Assembly: GCA_046350675.1 (NCBI GenBank)
Contig: JAXLZZ010000008.1
Span: 1-64,000 of the forward strand
DNA: 64,000 nucleotides
From: JAXLZZ01 sp046350675
GTDB lineage: Bacteria; Patescibacteriota; Saccharimonadia; Saccharimonadales; UBA4665
Direction of reading: 5' to 3'
The notes under the pieces are model-generated. The model did not search any database. It had not been told where the DNA came from and was given only the letters and a program-made list of their open reading frames with translations. Positions 1 through 10,050 of this stretch are shown in pieces. Each line of letters opens with the position of its first letter. The stretch's first letter is position 1. Position numbers and translations under genes: made by a program.

Positions 1-3000
1 GGTGTTGCAGCTTGCAATTTGACCCGTAGAATTGCGGCACAGAAGCGCGGCATTATCGGCGGATCCTAGGCTGCCCAGCGTAGTGAGGCCAGCAATATTT
101 AATGTTCCGGTCAGGCTAGCTGCACTACTAATGGTTTGGCCATTATATGTACCGCCCGTGATAGCACCGGTAACGCCTAAAGTACCGCCGATAGTAGCGT
201 TGTTGGTCACCGCTAGGCCAACTCCAGCTGCGCTGAAGGTATTAGAAGCAGTAAAGGTGTTCGCTTGATTGAGGTAGCCAACGTTGGTCAATGTGCCAGC
301 CACGTTAATATCAGCGCCGCCAAGTTGAATCGCAGAAGTAGCGTTAACATTTGCGCCCTGTACTGTAGCACTCGTTGTAATGTTATTTGCAGTAGTGATC
401 GTGCCAAATCCAGAGGCGATTGAACCATTAGCAAGTGCGCCGGTACCTGTAATATTACCTTGTACTGCGGTTGGCAAAGTCTGAGTTAGACTTGGAGCGC
501 CCGCACCATCGGTAGCCAGAATAGCGTTCGCTGCCGAATTGGTAGCCTGTACGGGGCTCGTACCATTACCGTAAAGTATACCGTTAACTGTGAAGCTTGT
601 GGCACCGGTACCACCGTTAGTGACATTAATAGAGCCGGTGCTTACAAGACCTGAGCCATCGGTTTGTAGCACCCCTCCAGTAAGGCCTGGTAGCGTAATT
701 GCACCTGTAGAAGAGATAGATATACGCGTAACCCCATTCGTCTTGATACCAAGACCATATGCATCATTCGTGCCAAGATCAGCAGCAGCACCGAAGCTAT
801 TGCCACCCTGTACAAATACTGCTCCGGTACCAGTGGTGTTACACGCAGCGATCTGATTGCTTGCATTTCGGCAAAGAAGTGAAGCAGTATCAGTCGTGCC
901 GAGCGTACTCAATGTGGTGATACCGCCAACAGTTAGGCTACCACCCAATGTAGTTGCACCAGTGCCAACCGTTAATGTACCTGTTAGGTTTGTGTTGCCT
1001 GTTACTGCAAGATCTCCGCCAATAGAAGCATTGTTTGTGACAGTAAGGCCGGTGCCTGAAGCTGCAAACGTAGCCGCGCCGTTGAAGGTCTTAGCACCAC
1101 CAATCGTCTGCGTACCAGATGTGATAAGACCAGTGTTAGTGGCGTCCGCAGTCTGCAAGTACAGTGTCGAGCCCACGATAACGGCGCCGTTAGCATTCTT
1201 GGTCTGACTATCGATAGTACCGATATTGTTTACGCCATTTCCACCAGTCGAAGCAGCCACCCAAGCAGTACCATTCCAGATGAATGAAGCACTATTCCCT
1301 GCTGTGATGTTTACGCCATACATCGTGAAGGTTGCATTACCAGGCAATGAATTGATGTAGACTACGCGAGCCGAGCCAGTACTAGCAGGAGTCGGCAAGC
1401 TTAACGTCTGGCCAGCAGTAGTCTGTGTAATGTCAAAGCTCGAATGGCCGTCGATAGTGGCTGCAGCAGTACCGATGTCGCCACCACTCGGATGATCGGC
1501 AATGGCCATCGATGTAAAGACAGTGCTACCAGCAACCGTAAGAGTTGTGCCGGCAGCGATTGTCACGCCACCGTTATAAGTAGCGAGACCAGTGTATGTG
1601 GAAGTGCCTGCAACACCCAAGTTACCACCAAGGGCAGTAGCGCCAGTGCCAACGGTAAAGGTATTGTTACCTGTTACCGAAGTATTACCGTTAAGTGTAA
1701 CGATACCGGTGCCGGTACTGAACGTGCCTGAACCAGTCTGGCTGTAACTGCCAGTGTTGGTAATCCCACCGTTAGCCGTCAGAAGACTAGTTAATGTTGT
1801 AGTCCCTGTGACACTGAGGTTACCGCCAATACTGCCGTCGTTGAGTACCGACAAACCAGTGCCGGAGCCCTGAATAGTTACGGTGCCACTGAAGGTCTTA
1901 TTGCCTGCAAAGGTTTGCGTAGTAGTGTTAACCATGCCTGGCACACCACCACTTGCACTCTGGAAGAAGATAGCTGTACCGAAGATGGTGGCACCATCGG
2001 CAGCGGCAGTAAATGTATCGAAAGTACCGATATTATTGATCGCAGAACCTGAGGTAACAGTAGCGACCCATGTCGTACCATTCCATACAAATGCTGCACT
2101 ATTATTCACGGCAACAGTTACGCTATTAACAGTGAACGTCGCCGAACCTACGTTGTTAACATATATGATGCGTCCAGCCGTGCTAACGGTTGGGTTAGCA
2201 AGAGTAAACACCCTTGAGGCTGTAGTCTGATTCACGTTAAATGTCGTTGCAATATCGACAGTCGCACCCGCACTACCGCCAAGCACGCCGTTGCTACCCG
2301 AGTTAGGGATTGTGATAGCTGTTAGGAGTGTACTACCGCCGTTGATAAAGTTACGACCTGCTGCGATTGTCAGATCATTGTTCACCGTCAGCGCACCATT
2401 GAATGTAGCTGCCCCTGTTACCGTTAACGTTCCCCCGATACTTGCTGCGTTTGTTACAACAAGACCCGTTCCTGCCCCTGATAGCGTAACAACCCCGTTA
2501 AAGGTCTTATCACCGCCAAAGGTCTGCGTTGTAGCAGTTACAAGACCAGCGTAGGTGGCATCTGCACTCTGTAACACCAGATTCGAGCCAGCGATTACCG
2601 CACCGTTGGCGTTCTTGGCTTGGCTATCAAGGGTACCGATACCGTTAATACCACTTGAACCACTTGAGACCCACTCTGTACCATTCCAGATAAAGACTAC
2701 GCTACTGCTTGGATTAATTGTAGTACCGTACATCAAGAACTGTGCATTGCCACTGAGCGAGTTGATGTACGCTACGCGTCCAGATGTAGTTGTTGTAGGA
2801 TCTGGTAATGTCAGTGTTTGTCCAGGAGTAGTCTGAGTTACATTGAATGTTGTGGCTACATCAACAGTGGTGGCTGCAGTTCCGATATTGCCCCCTGATG
2901 GGTGGTCGCCAATAGGTATGGCCGTGAATACTGTTGCGCCAGCATTAGTGATTGTTGTACCACTTGCATTATTGATACCGCCATTAGTGTTGAGTGCCCC

Positions 3001-6000
3001 TGTTAGTGTTGTTGTACCACTCACACCAAGATTGCCCCCTAGCGTCGTTGCCCCTGTACCAACCGTAAAGGTATTTGATCCAGTTACTGAGGTATCGCCA
3101 TTGAGTGATACGGTGCCAGTACCCGTTGAGAAAGTGCCGGTACCAGTTTGGTTGTAGCTGCCAGTGTTAGTGATACCACCATTAGCTGTGAGCTGACCAG
3201 TGAGAGTGGTAGTACTTGTGACACTGAGCGTACCTGTTACACCAAGGTTGCCACCAATTGAAGCATCATTGGTGACTGTTAGGCCGGTGCCTGCTCCAGC
3301 GATAGTTACAGTGCCGTTGAAGGTTTTGTTGCCACCGAAGGTTTGGGTGGTAGCGGTAACCAGACCGGCATAGGTGGCGTCTGCTGATTGCAGATACAAG
3401 ATCGAGCTATCGATTACAGCACCGTTCGTGGCCTTTGGCATAGCATCAAGGCCGCCAATGGCGTTAATACCTGAGGCGCCGGTAGTAACCCAATCGCTGC
3501 CGTTCCACATAAACGAAACGCTTGTACCAGCCAAAACTGTATTGCCGTACATCAGGAAGATGGCGTTCCCTGCCACACTGTTTACATACGCTAGTCGGCC
3601 GGGGGTGGGGTCAGTAGGATCTGGTAGGGTTAGTGTCTGCCCTGCAGTAGTTTGCGTGACGTTGAACGTGGTAGCTACGTCGACGGTTGCTGCAGCGGTA
3701 CCAATGTTCCCACCTGTAGGATGATTGGCAATGTTGATAGCACTGAACAGTGTGCTACCGGCGTTCGTCAACTGTTGACCGGCCACTACCGTTAGCCCGC
3801 CGTTAAAGGTTGCGAGACCCGTAACACCCAAAGTATTTGCCAGAGTAGTTGCGCCAGTGACGTCCAGAGTGCCCCCAAGAGTAGTAGCACCGTCGTATAC
3901 CGTGAAATCACTACCTGTAGTCACAATTGTGTCACCATTTAGTGATACAGCGCCCGTACCTGTCGCGAAGGTACCAGTACCAGACTGCAAGAAATTACTG
4001 TTATTGTTGATGGTCACTCCCCCACTAAAGGTAGCCTGACCGGTAACCCCAAGTGTGCCGCCCAGAGTTGTCGCTCCTGTGCCCACAGTGAAAGTATTTG
4101 AACCAGTTACAGAAGTGTTGCCGTTCAGCGAAACAGTACCCGTACCAGTTGAGAATGTACCCGTACCAGTTTGACTATAGCTACCTGTGTTTGCGATACC
4201 ACCGTCAGTATTTAACTGTCCAGTCAGAGTAGTGATGCCAGTAACCGCCAGAGTGTCAGTAAAAGTAGCCGCACCGTTGACAGTTAGAGCACCGCCGATA
4301 GTTGCGTCATTAATGACGCTGAGGCCAGTACCTGCTCCGGCAATCGTGACTGTACCGTTGAAGGTCTTATCGCCGCCAAAGGTCTGAGAGGTTGCGGTGA
4401 CAATACCAACACTAGTAGCATCGGCTGATTGGAGGTACAGGGTGGAGCCAGAGATCACCGCGCCGTTCGCGCTCTTGGTTTGGCCATCAAGTGCACCAAT
4501 TGTATTCACGCCAGAGCCGCTACTGGTAGGTACCCAGGCTGTGCCATTCCAGATGAAAGAGGCACTCGCCCCTGCCCCAATGGTCGCGCCATACATGGTA
4601 AATACCGCATTGCCAACCATGCTGTTTACATACACGATACGGCCAGAGGTGCTATCTGTTGGATCTGGCAGTGTAAGGTCTTGTCCAGCCGTAGTTTGAG
4701 TAATGTCGAAGGTAGTTGCCACATCTACGGTAGCTGGAGCAGTGCCAATGGTACCGCCTGTTGGGTGGTTCGCAATTGCCATTGAGGTGAACAAAGTACT
4801 ACTGGCGTTTTCAAAGGTGTAACCCGTGGCTACGCTCAGACCGCCGTTTGCCACCACCAGATCAGTGAAAGTGGATTGACCAGTAACGTCCAGGGTGCCA
4901 CCTAGGGTAGTTGCGCCAGTACCAACCGTAAATGTATTCGTTCCAGTTATAGTGGTAGAACCATTCAAAGTTACAACGCCTGTACCTGTTGTAAATGTTC
5001 CCGTGCCAGATTGTAAGAAGTTACTGTTGTTATTAAGCGTCAGATTACCTGATATTGTTGTAGCACTTGCTACATCTAGGGTACCTCCCAGAGTAGTTGC
5101 GCCCGTACCAACCGTAAAGGTATTTGATCCAGTTACTGAGGTATCGCCATTGAGTGATACGGTGCCAGTACCCGTTGAGAAAGTGCCGGTACCAGTTTGG
5201 TTGTAGCTGCCAGTGTTAGTGATACCACCATTAGCTGTGAGCTGACCAGTGAGAGTGGTAGTACTTGTGACACTGAGCGTACCTGTTACACCAAGGTTGC
5301 CACCAATTGAAGCATCATTGGTGACTGTTAGGCCGGTGCCTGCTCCAGCGATAGTTACAGTGCCGTTGAAGGTTTTGTTGCCACCGAACGTTTGGGTGGT
5401 GGCGGTGACAACACCAGCGTAGGTGGCATCAGCAGATTGCAAGAACAAACTCGTACCACTGATAGTTGCTCCGTCAGCGCTCTTTGCTTGACCGTCAAGG
5501 GTGCCGATAGTGGTGACACCTGCGGTACTGTTACCGGTCGTTAGTGCCACCCACGTGGTACCGTTCCAGATGAAGGAAGCAGAGGTATCCGGTATCAAGC
5601 CTACGCCATTCACGATAAAGTCAGCTGTACCGGTATTGCTAATGTAAAGTATCCGGCCAGCGGTAGAGGAAGTCGGATTCGGTATCGACATGGACTGCCC
5701 AGCAGTAGTCTGGTTCATGTTCAGCGTAGTAGCAATATCAACAGTGGCAGCAGCGGTGCCAATCACACCTCCGGTAGGAAGATCTGCAATGTTCAGAGCT
5801 GTTAACACGGTGCTGCTTTCGTTGATGAAGCTGTTGCCGGCCGATACTGTCAGACCACCGTCAAAGGTTGCCAGACCAGTAACATCCAAGGTGCTTGCCA
5901 AGGTGGTTGCATCAGTTACGTCCAAGGTACCTCCGAGGGCTGTTGCACCATCGAACACCGTAAAGTCGTTGCCAGTGGTGACGATAGTATTACCGTTTAG

Positions 6001-9000
6001 CGATACCGCGCCAGTGCCTGTAGAGAATGTCCCTGCCCCTGTTTGCAAGAAGTTTGAATCATTGTTAATCGTTACACCTCCGCTAAAAGTAGCCAGCCCG
6101 GTGAACGACGATGTGCCGGTCACATCAAAGATTCCGCCCACCGATGCGTCGCCAGCCACATCAAGCAGACCACCCAACGTTGTGGCACCTGTGCCCACAG
6201 TGAAAGTATTTGAGCCAGTCACTGAGGTGTTGCCGTTTAGCGATACCGCGCCACTGCCTGTTGAGAAGGTGCCAGTGCCGGTTTGGGTGAAATTACTGTT
6301 GTTGCCAATTGCCAACCCACCATTCAGTGTCGCCAGACCGGTGAACGTAGAGGTATCTGTCACCGCCAGACTGCCGGTAACACCTAAGTCGCCGCCGATG
6401 GAAGCGTCGTTAGTAACAGTCAACCCAGTGCCAGAACCAGATATTGTAACCGTACCGTTAAAGGTCTTATTGCCACCAAAGGTTTGGGTGGTTGCTGTTA
6501 CCAAACCGGCATAGGTAGCATCTGCTGACTGCAAGTACAGCGTAGTGCCGTCAATTGCGGCGCCATCAGCACTTTTTGCGTACCCATCAAGTGTGCCAAT
6601 ATCGGTAACGCCGGCTGTGCTATTACCGGTGGTAAGCGCCACCCAAGTGGTGCCATTCCACATAAATGACGCAGATGAACCACTTGCAAGCGGGATGCCA
6701 TTGATCTGGAATTGTTCAGTGCCCACATTACTGACATACAAGAGTCGACCACCGGTGCTATCGGTTGGTGTGGGGAGAGTCAAAGATATACCAGGGGTAG
6801 TCTGGTTGACATTTAGCGTGGTTGCGATGTCCACCGTTGCGGCTGCTGTACCGATAGACCCGCTGGCAGCATGATCGCTAATCGTCAACGCGGCCAACAC
6901 AGTACTGCTTTCGTTGGTAAACTGGCTACCTGAACTTATGGTAAGACCACTGTTAAATGTAGCAGCGGCGTTAACCGTAAGGATACCGTTTAGAGTGGTT
7001 CCATCAGTTACCGTAAGAGTGCCCCCAAGTGTTGTTGCTCCGGTGCCAACGGTAAAGCTATTAGCACCTGTAACGCTGGTTGGACCATTGAGGCTTACAG
7101 CTCCAGTCCCCGTACTGAAAGTGCCCGCACCAGTTTGGAGATAATTCGAGGTGTTCGAGATACCTCCGTTAAACGTAGCGGTATCAGTGAACGTTGAGGT
7201 GCCCGTAACATCAAAAGTACCGCCCACTGTAGTATCACCGGTGACATCCAATGTCCCGCCAAGCGTGGTTGCGCCAGTGCCAACCGTGAAGGTATTTGAG
7301 CCAGTTACAGAAGTGTTGCCGTTCAGCGATACCGCACCGGTGCCAGTGCTAAAGCTTCCGGTACCTGTCTGGGTAATATTACTGTTGTTAGCAACTGTCA
7401 GCCCCCCGTTAAGCGTTGCAAGTCCAGTGAGTGTTGAGGTGCTCGTTACGCTAAGCGTGCCAGTCACGCCAAGATTGCCGCCAATAGAAGCATTATTGGT
7501 AACACTTAGTCCAGTGCCGGCACCAGCCAAAGTAACCACCCCGTTGAATGTTTTATCGCCACCGAACGTTTGGCTGCCGCTCGCAGTTACTAGACCAACA
7601 TTTGAGGCATCAGCTGATTGCAAGAAGATCGTGGTACCACTAATTACCGCACCATTTGCACTCTTAGTTTGGCCGTCAAGGGAGCCGACTGTAGTTACAC
7701 CGGCGGTGCTGTTACCGGTAGTGAGAGCTATCCAGGTTGTCCCGTTCCAGATGAACGAAGCAGAAGTACCGACCGCCAGTGGAATCCCATCTACATTGAC
7801 GACTACGCTACCAGTGTTGCTGACATACAGGATGCGGCCAGCAGTGGTGTCAGTTGGTGAAGGTAGCGTGAGTGATACTCCAGATGTAGATTGGTTCAGG
7901 TTTAGAGTGGTTGCCACATCAACCGTAGATGCGGCGCTGCCGACTGGCCCACTAGTAGCCTGATCGCTAATAGCAAGTGCACTCAACACGGTACTGGAAG
8001 CATTGGTAAATTGATTGCCTGCACCAACTGTTAGCCCTCCGTTAAACGTACCAAGACCGGTAACTCCCAGCGTGCCAGCAGTGCTGATATTACCACTGGC
8101 ATCAATCTTAGCCAGGATAGAGCTACCGCTGCTATCAAGGAACGTCAGCAGATCAGATGTTTGCCCTGTTAGCGCTTGAATAACAGCCGTGGTTAAGCCT
8201 GTGCCGCTGGTTTGGACTCGGAAATTTGAGTTCGTTTGCAGACTGGTTGAATTTTGAATATAGCCGCTGCCCCCGGTGGTTGGTGCAAATCCACAAGAAA
8301 CAGCTGCCTCCAAACAGACGGTACCACTGGCATTCGGGAGCAAAATGCTGTTGTTTGCTGTTGGAGTCGTGAAGCTCAAGGTAGCTACATTGCCGCTGTT
8401 CGCTGTTTGCAGCTGTGTGGCGCTTTTCGCCTGGAAGGCGTACGGCACCGCTGTTAGCTTCAGCCGTGGCGACATTTCACCGTCCCAGCTTGGTGATCCA
8501 CCTGCGCCACCAATTTCCATGGTGACGTACAAGCTTTCATCCCAGGATATTGTGCCTGGGAAGGAAGTGATGGATCCAAGGTTCACAGTCAGGTAGCCGT
8601 TGACGACGCGTACACCTTGGGAGGCGCTATTCAGGTAGCTTTCACCCCATAGCGATGATCCACCTGTTGGAGCGTTATATAGCTTGAAACGAACGTTGTA
8701 GTTGCCGTCGGCAACAATGGAGCCATCGCTGTTTTCGAGTCGAGCTTGGAAGTTGAGGTTGTCGCTTACTGCCGCTGTTGTGTGCTGCGGCTTTAAGGCG
8801 ATAGAGCCAACGATACCGATGAGGATTGCTGCAACGGTTGCCAGCAAAATGATGCGTGACCGAAGGCTGACCCCACGTGTACGTGTGTGCGCACGCGCGC
8901 GCGTATAAGAAAAAACAGGGGTGACCAAAACAGATAAAAACCCAATAAAAAACACCCTGTCGCTGCTGCGACCGCGGGTGAATCGGAATAGTTCTAGCCA

Positions 9001-9021
9001 CGAGGGCTTGGGTTTTTTCAT
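1..9021 (-). CDS. giant beta-repeat surface protein A (N-terminal 3007 codons, runs off the left edge)
   Basis: An uninterrupted minus-strand frame runs from ATG at 9019-9021 to the window edge. The N-terminus is basic and has two hydrophobic segments (about residues 22-38 and 56-75) separated by an Arg/His-rich linker, so the protein is probably membrane anchored. Residues about 86-190 (from LNFQARLENSDG to TAVPYAFQAKS) match the domain common at the start of bacterial tail-fibre-like proteins. The rest is Gly/Thr/Ser/Asn-rich beta repeat. About eight modules of roughly 0.7-1.1 kb each carry variants of a WNGTTWVALTTG block followed by LQSADATYAGLVTATTQTFGG and KTFNGTVTI. The start has no Shine-Dalgarno sequence. 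The repeats resemble those of the 4927-residue protein at 42317-57100, so the two are paralogous. A surface fibre or adhesin role is inference. The C-terminus is not visible. Confidence 0.85.
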   Translation of the reverse strand, partial: MKKPKPSWLELFRFTRGRSSDRVFFIGFLSVLVTPVFSYTRARAHTRTRGVSLRSRIILLATVAAILIGIVGSIALKPQHTTAAVSDNLNFQARLENSDGSIVADGNYNVRFKLYNAPTGGSSLWGESYLNSASQGVRVVNGYLTVNLGSITSFPGTISWDESLYVTMEIGGAGGSPSWDGEMSPRLKLTAVPYAFQAKSATQLQTANSGNVATLSFTTPTANNSILLPNASGTVCLEAAVSCGFAPTTGGSGYIQNSTSLQTNSNFRVQTSGTGLTTAVIQALTGQTSDLLTFLDSSGSSILAKIDASGNISTAGTLGVTGLGTFNGGLTVGAGNQFTNASSTVLSALAISDQATSGPVGSAASTVDVATTLNLNQSTSGVSLTLPSPTDTTAGRILYVSNTGSVVVNVDGIPLAVGTSASFIWNGTTWIALTTGNSTAGVTTVGSLDGQTKSANGAVISGTTIFLQSADASNVGLVTASGSQTFGGDKTFNGVVTLAGAGTGLSVTNNASIGGNLGVTGTLSVTSTSTLTGLATLNGGLTVANNSNITQTGTGSFSTGTGAVSLNGNTSVTGSNTFTVGTGATTLGGTLDVTGDTTVGGTFDVTGTSTFTDTATFNGGISNTSNYLQTGAGTFSTGTGAVSLNGPTSVTGANSFTVGTGATTLGGTLTVTDGTTLNGILTVNAAATFNSGLTISSGSQFTNESSTVLAALTISDHAASGSIGTAAATVDIATTLNVNQTTPGISLTLPTPTDSTGGRLLYVSNVGTEQFQINGIPLASGSSASFMWNGTTWVALTTGNSTAGVTDIGTLDGYAKSADGAAIDGTTLYLQSADATYAGLVTATTQTFGGNKTFNGTVTISGSGTGLTVTNDASIGGDLGVTGSLAVTDTSTFTGLATLNGGLAIGNNSNFTQTGTGTFSTGSGAVSLNGNTSVTGSNTFTVGTGATTLGGLLDVAGDASVGGIFDVTGTSSFTGLATFSGGVTINNDSNFLQTGAGTFSTGTGAVSLNGNTIVTTGNDFTVFDGATALGGTLDVTDATTLASTLDVTGLATFDGGLTVSAGNSFINESSTVLTALNIADLPTGGVIGTAAATVDIATTLNMNQTTAGQSMSIPNPTSSTAGRILYISNTGTADFIVNGVGLIPDTSASFIWNGTTWVALTTGNSTAGVTTIGTLDGQAKSADGATISGTSLFLQSADATYAGVVTATTQTFGGNKTFNGTVTIAGAGTGLTVTNDASIGGNLGVTGTLSVTSTTTLTGQLTANGGITNTGSYNQTGTGTFSTGTGTVSLNGDTSVTGSNTFTVGTGATTLGGTLDVASATTISGNLTLNNNSNFLQSGTGTFTTGTGVVTLNGSTTITGTNTFTVGTGATTLGGTLDVTGQSTFTDLVVANGGLSVATGYTFENASSTLFTSMAIANHPTGGTIGTAPATVDVATTFDITQTTAGQDLTLPDPTDSTSGRIVYVNSMVGNAVFTMYGATIGAGASASFIWNGTAWVPTSSGSGVNTIGALDGQTKSANGAVISGSTLYLQSADATSVGIVTATSQTFGGDKTFNGTVTIAGAGTGLSVINDATIGGALTVNGAATFTDTLAVTGITTLTGQLNTDGGIANTGSYSQTGTGTFSTGTGTVSLNGNTSVTGSNTFTVGTGATTLGGTLGVTGQATFSGGVTINNNSNFLQSGTGTFATGTGAVSLNGDTIVTTGSDFTVYDGATTLGGTLDVTGATTLANTLGVTGLATFNGGLTVVAGQQLTNAGSTLFSAINIANHPTGGNIGTAAATVDVATTFNVTQTTAGQTLTLPDPTDPTPGRLAYVNSVAGNAIFLMYGNTVLAGTSVSFMWNGSDWVTTGASGINAIGGLDAMPKATNGAVIDSSILYLQSADATYAGLVTATTQTFGGNKTFNGTVTIAGAGTGLTVTNDASIGGNLGVTGTLSVTSTTTLTGQLTANGGITNTGSYNQTGTGTFSTGTGTVSLNGDTSVTGSNTFTVGTGATTLGGNLGVSGTTTLTGALNTNGGINNASGTTITNAGATVFTAIPIGDHPSGGNIGTAATTVDVATTFNVTQTTPGQTLTLPDPTTTTSGRVAYINSLSGNAQFLMYGTTINPSSSVVFIWNGTEWVSSGSSGINGIGTLDSQAKNANGAVIAGSNLVLQSADATYAGLVTATTQTFGGDKTFNGVVTLSGAGTGLVVTNAASIGGTLTVTGAATFNGALTVNNDLTIAAGRNFINGGSTLLTAITIPNSGSNGVLGGSAGATVDIATTFNVNQTTASRVFTLANPTVSTAGRIIYVNNVGSATFTVNSVTVAVNNSAAFVWNGTTWVATVTSGSAINNIGTFDTFTAAADGATIFGTAIFFQSASGGVPGMVNTTTQTFAGNKTFSGTVTIQGSGTGLSVLNDGSIGGNLSVTGTTTLTSLLTANGGITNTGSYSQTGSGTFSTGTGIVTLNGNTSVTGNNTFTVGTGATALGGNLGVAGTSTYTGLATYNGGVTIAAGTTLTVAGSTVFTSMAIADHPSGGDIGTAAATIDGHSSFDITQTTAGQTLSLPTPASTGSARVVYINSLPGNATFTMYGVNITAGNSASFIWNGTAWVAASTGGNGVNNIGTIDSQTKNANGAVIVGSTLYLQTADATNTGLITSGTQTIGGAKTFNGAATFAASGTGLTVTNNASIGGDLAVTGNTNLTGTLTVGTGATTLGGSLTVGGITTLSTLGTTDTASLLCRNASNQIAACNTTGTGAVFVQGGNSFGAAADLGTNDAYGLGIKTNGVTRISISSTGAITLPGLTGGVLQTDGSGLVSTGSINVTNGGTGATSFTVNGILYGNGTSPVQATNSAANAILATDGAGAPSLTQTLPTAVQGNITGTGALANGSIASGFGTITTANNITTSATVQGANVNATSAIQLGGADINVAGTLTNVGYLNQANTFTASNTFSAAGVGLAVTNNATIGGTLGVTGAITGGTYNGQTISSAASLTGTLNIAGLTTLGSLGSADNAALLCRNSTGQIASCNT
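3056..3339 (-). repeat. 284-bp direct repeat, copy 1 (inside giant protein A)
   Basis: By reading, this stretch is identical to 5105-5388, an offset of 2049 bp (683 codons). The copies diverge at 3340/5389. Identity including synonymous positions points to recent duplication or gene conversion between modules. Confidence 0.8.
5105..5388 (-). repeat. 284-bp direct repeat, copy 2 (inside giant protein A)
   Basis: Second copy of the segment at 3056-3339, in the same frame and orientation. Confidence 0.8.
8874..8907. other. 34-bp perfect alternating purine-pyrimidine tract (Z-DNA type)
   Basis: Every step from 8874 to 8907 alternates pyrimidine and purine, mostly CG, CA and TG steps. It lies inside giant gene A and encodes the Arg/His/Thr linker between its two hydrophobic N-terminal segments. 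Confidence 0.75.
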
Positions 9022-9064
9022 GTTTGTTTTGGGTGCTGGTGCCTGCCAGCTGTTTTAGTTTTGT

Positions 9065-9091
9065 GGTCCCCCGCTGTTTAGGCGGGAGACC
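9065..9091 (-). other. 5'-leader hairpin of giant gene A
   Basis: GGTC-CCCCGC and GGCGGGAGACC form a stem of about 10 bp with a 6-7 base loop. The one mismatch is a G-U wobble only in the minus-strand RNA, so the hairpin probably acts in the mRNA leader of the giant gene, 43 bases before its ATG. Confidence 0.5.
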
Positions 9092-9169
9092 AGTTTGATT
9101 TTTTGTTTGTGTGAACCACTGTTTGTTGATTAGGACCAGGGCTTTTTACAGCTCTAACCCTATGCTTCT

Positions 9170-9198
9170 AGTATCCGCTCTTTAACAGGGGTCTTCAA
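9170..9198 (-). promoter_or_regulatory. candidate promoter of giant gene A
   Basis: On the minus strand TTGAAG, 17 bases, GATACT. It leaves a leader of about 140 bases containing the 9065-9091 hairpin. The rest of the 9022-9519 gap is AT-rich with no credible gene. Confidence 0.5.
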
Positions 9199-9519
9199 GG
9201 GTTTTTTGAACAAAATTACTGTGCGTTTGTTTTAGCTGTTTTTGCTACATTTTCAGCCCTTAGATGTTGTATTTTTTATTTGAACTGAGTTTTTACCCCT
9301 GTTTTTCGCTTATGCTTACCGCTGTAAATCACAGCAAACAATCTTACGTACGTTGTTTTTGTTATAACTCGATTAAGATTCGCTAAAACTTATCCACAGC
9401 CGCCTCTGAATTGCTTGTGCTTTTTGAATCAATTTTTAGCTCAAGCACTTCGGCCCGAAACGAAGATGATAATTCAAGAATTGATATCTTTTCTGAACAC
9501 AAACCCTGTCGACAACTCG

Positions 9520-9635
9520 CGTAGCTGAGTGCAGTTTGGTTCAAAAACGAGCACCGCAAAAGAGCCGTACTCAAGGTACGGCGATTGCGGAAGCGAAGCT
9601 TTTGGGCCGAAATGTGCCAGCTACGTGAGTCGTAG
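9520..9635 (-). repeat. stop-proximal palindromic element 1 (after rplU)
   Basis: Long imperfect inverted repeat. The outer arms are CGTAGCTG (9520-9527) and CAGCTACG (9618-9625), the middle arms pair around TTTGG/CAAAA, then CCGCAA/TTGCGG, and the apex is GCCGTAC (9564-9570) with GTACGGC (9576-9582). A second small hairpin, CTACG-tgagt-CGTAG (9621-9635), abuts the rplU stop at 9637-9639. The CCGCAA-to-TGCGG core closely resembles element 3 at 22250-22369. Confidence 0.75.
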
Positions 9636-9636
9636 C

Positions 9637-9945
9637 TTAGGCGATTTTTTTGATAGTCAGAACGGTTTGTCGCTGACGATGACCGCGTACCGTACGAACA
9701 CGCTTCTTGGCTTTGTAGCGAATAGAAGTAACTTTGTCGGTCTGGATATCAGCTTCGGTAATATCAGCCGTTACTTTTGCCTTGGCAACTGTTGGCGTAC
9801 CAACTGTTACTGTTTCGCCGTCGATAACCAAAAGTGGCTCAAACTCAGCGATTTTCTTGTCGCTGTTCAGGAGCTCAACGTTAAGCGTATCGCCCTCTTG
9901 GACAAGATACTGCTTTCCGCCGGTAGTGATGACTGCTTTTTTCAT
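9637..9945 (-). CDS. rplU: 50S ribosomal protein bL21
   Basis: The protein starts MKKAVITTGGKQYLVQEGD and ends near RTVRGHRQRQTVLTIKKIA, both typical of bL21, a 23S-binding large-subunit protein. I chose the inner ATG (102 residues, the usual family length) because GAGGA lies 12 bases upstream of it but directly abuts the ATG four codons earlier (9955-9957). The usual partner rpmA (bL27) is not next to it. Palindromic element 1 follows the stop codon directly. Identification is firm; the exact start is moderately sure. Confidence 0.95.
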   Translation of the reverse strand: MKKAVITTGGKQYLVQEGDTLNVELLNSDKKIAEFEPLLVIDGETVTVGTPTVAKAKVTADITEADIQTDKVTSIRYKAKKRVRTVRGHRQRQTVLTIKKIA

Positions 9946-10050
9946 ACTCTGTTTCATTCCTCAGAAATAAAGTTACCGATAGATGATATCAAATTACACC
10001 GCCTCTGTAAACCCCTTACGCTGGCCTTGCATACGTGCTGGTATGCAGAT

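Noticed and set aside
1..8600. Many plus-strand open frames of 60-270 codons rich in Val, Pro and Ala
   Set aside because: They are antisense shadows of the minus-strand repeat gene, whose GC-biased Gly/Thr/Ser codons keep other frames open; no ribosome-binding sites or promoters.
9390..9398. Perfect DnaA box TTATCCACA
   Set aside because: A single box; about one is expected by chance in a window of this size, and no cluster, dnaA gene or GC-skew evidence supports an origin.
9520..9635. Palindromic elements 1-3 as integron attC sites
   Set aside because: They have folded-arm symmetry, but the terminal 7-base R boxes (GTTRRRY/RYYYAAC) and an integrase gene are missing.
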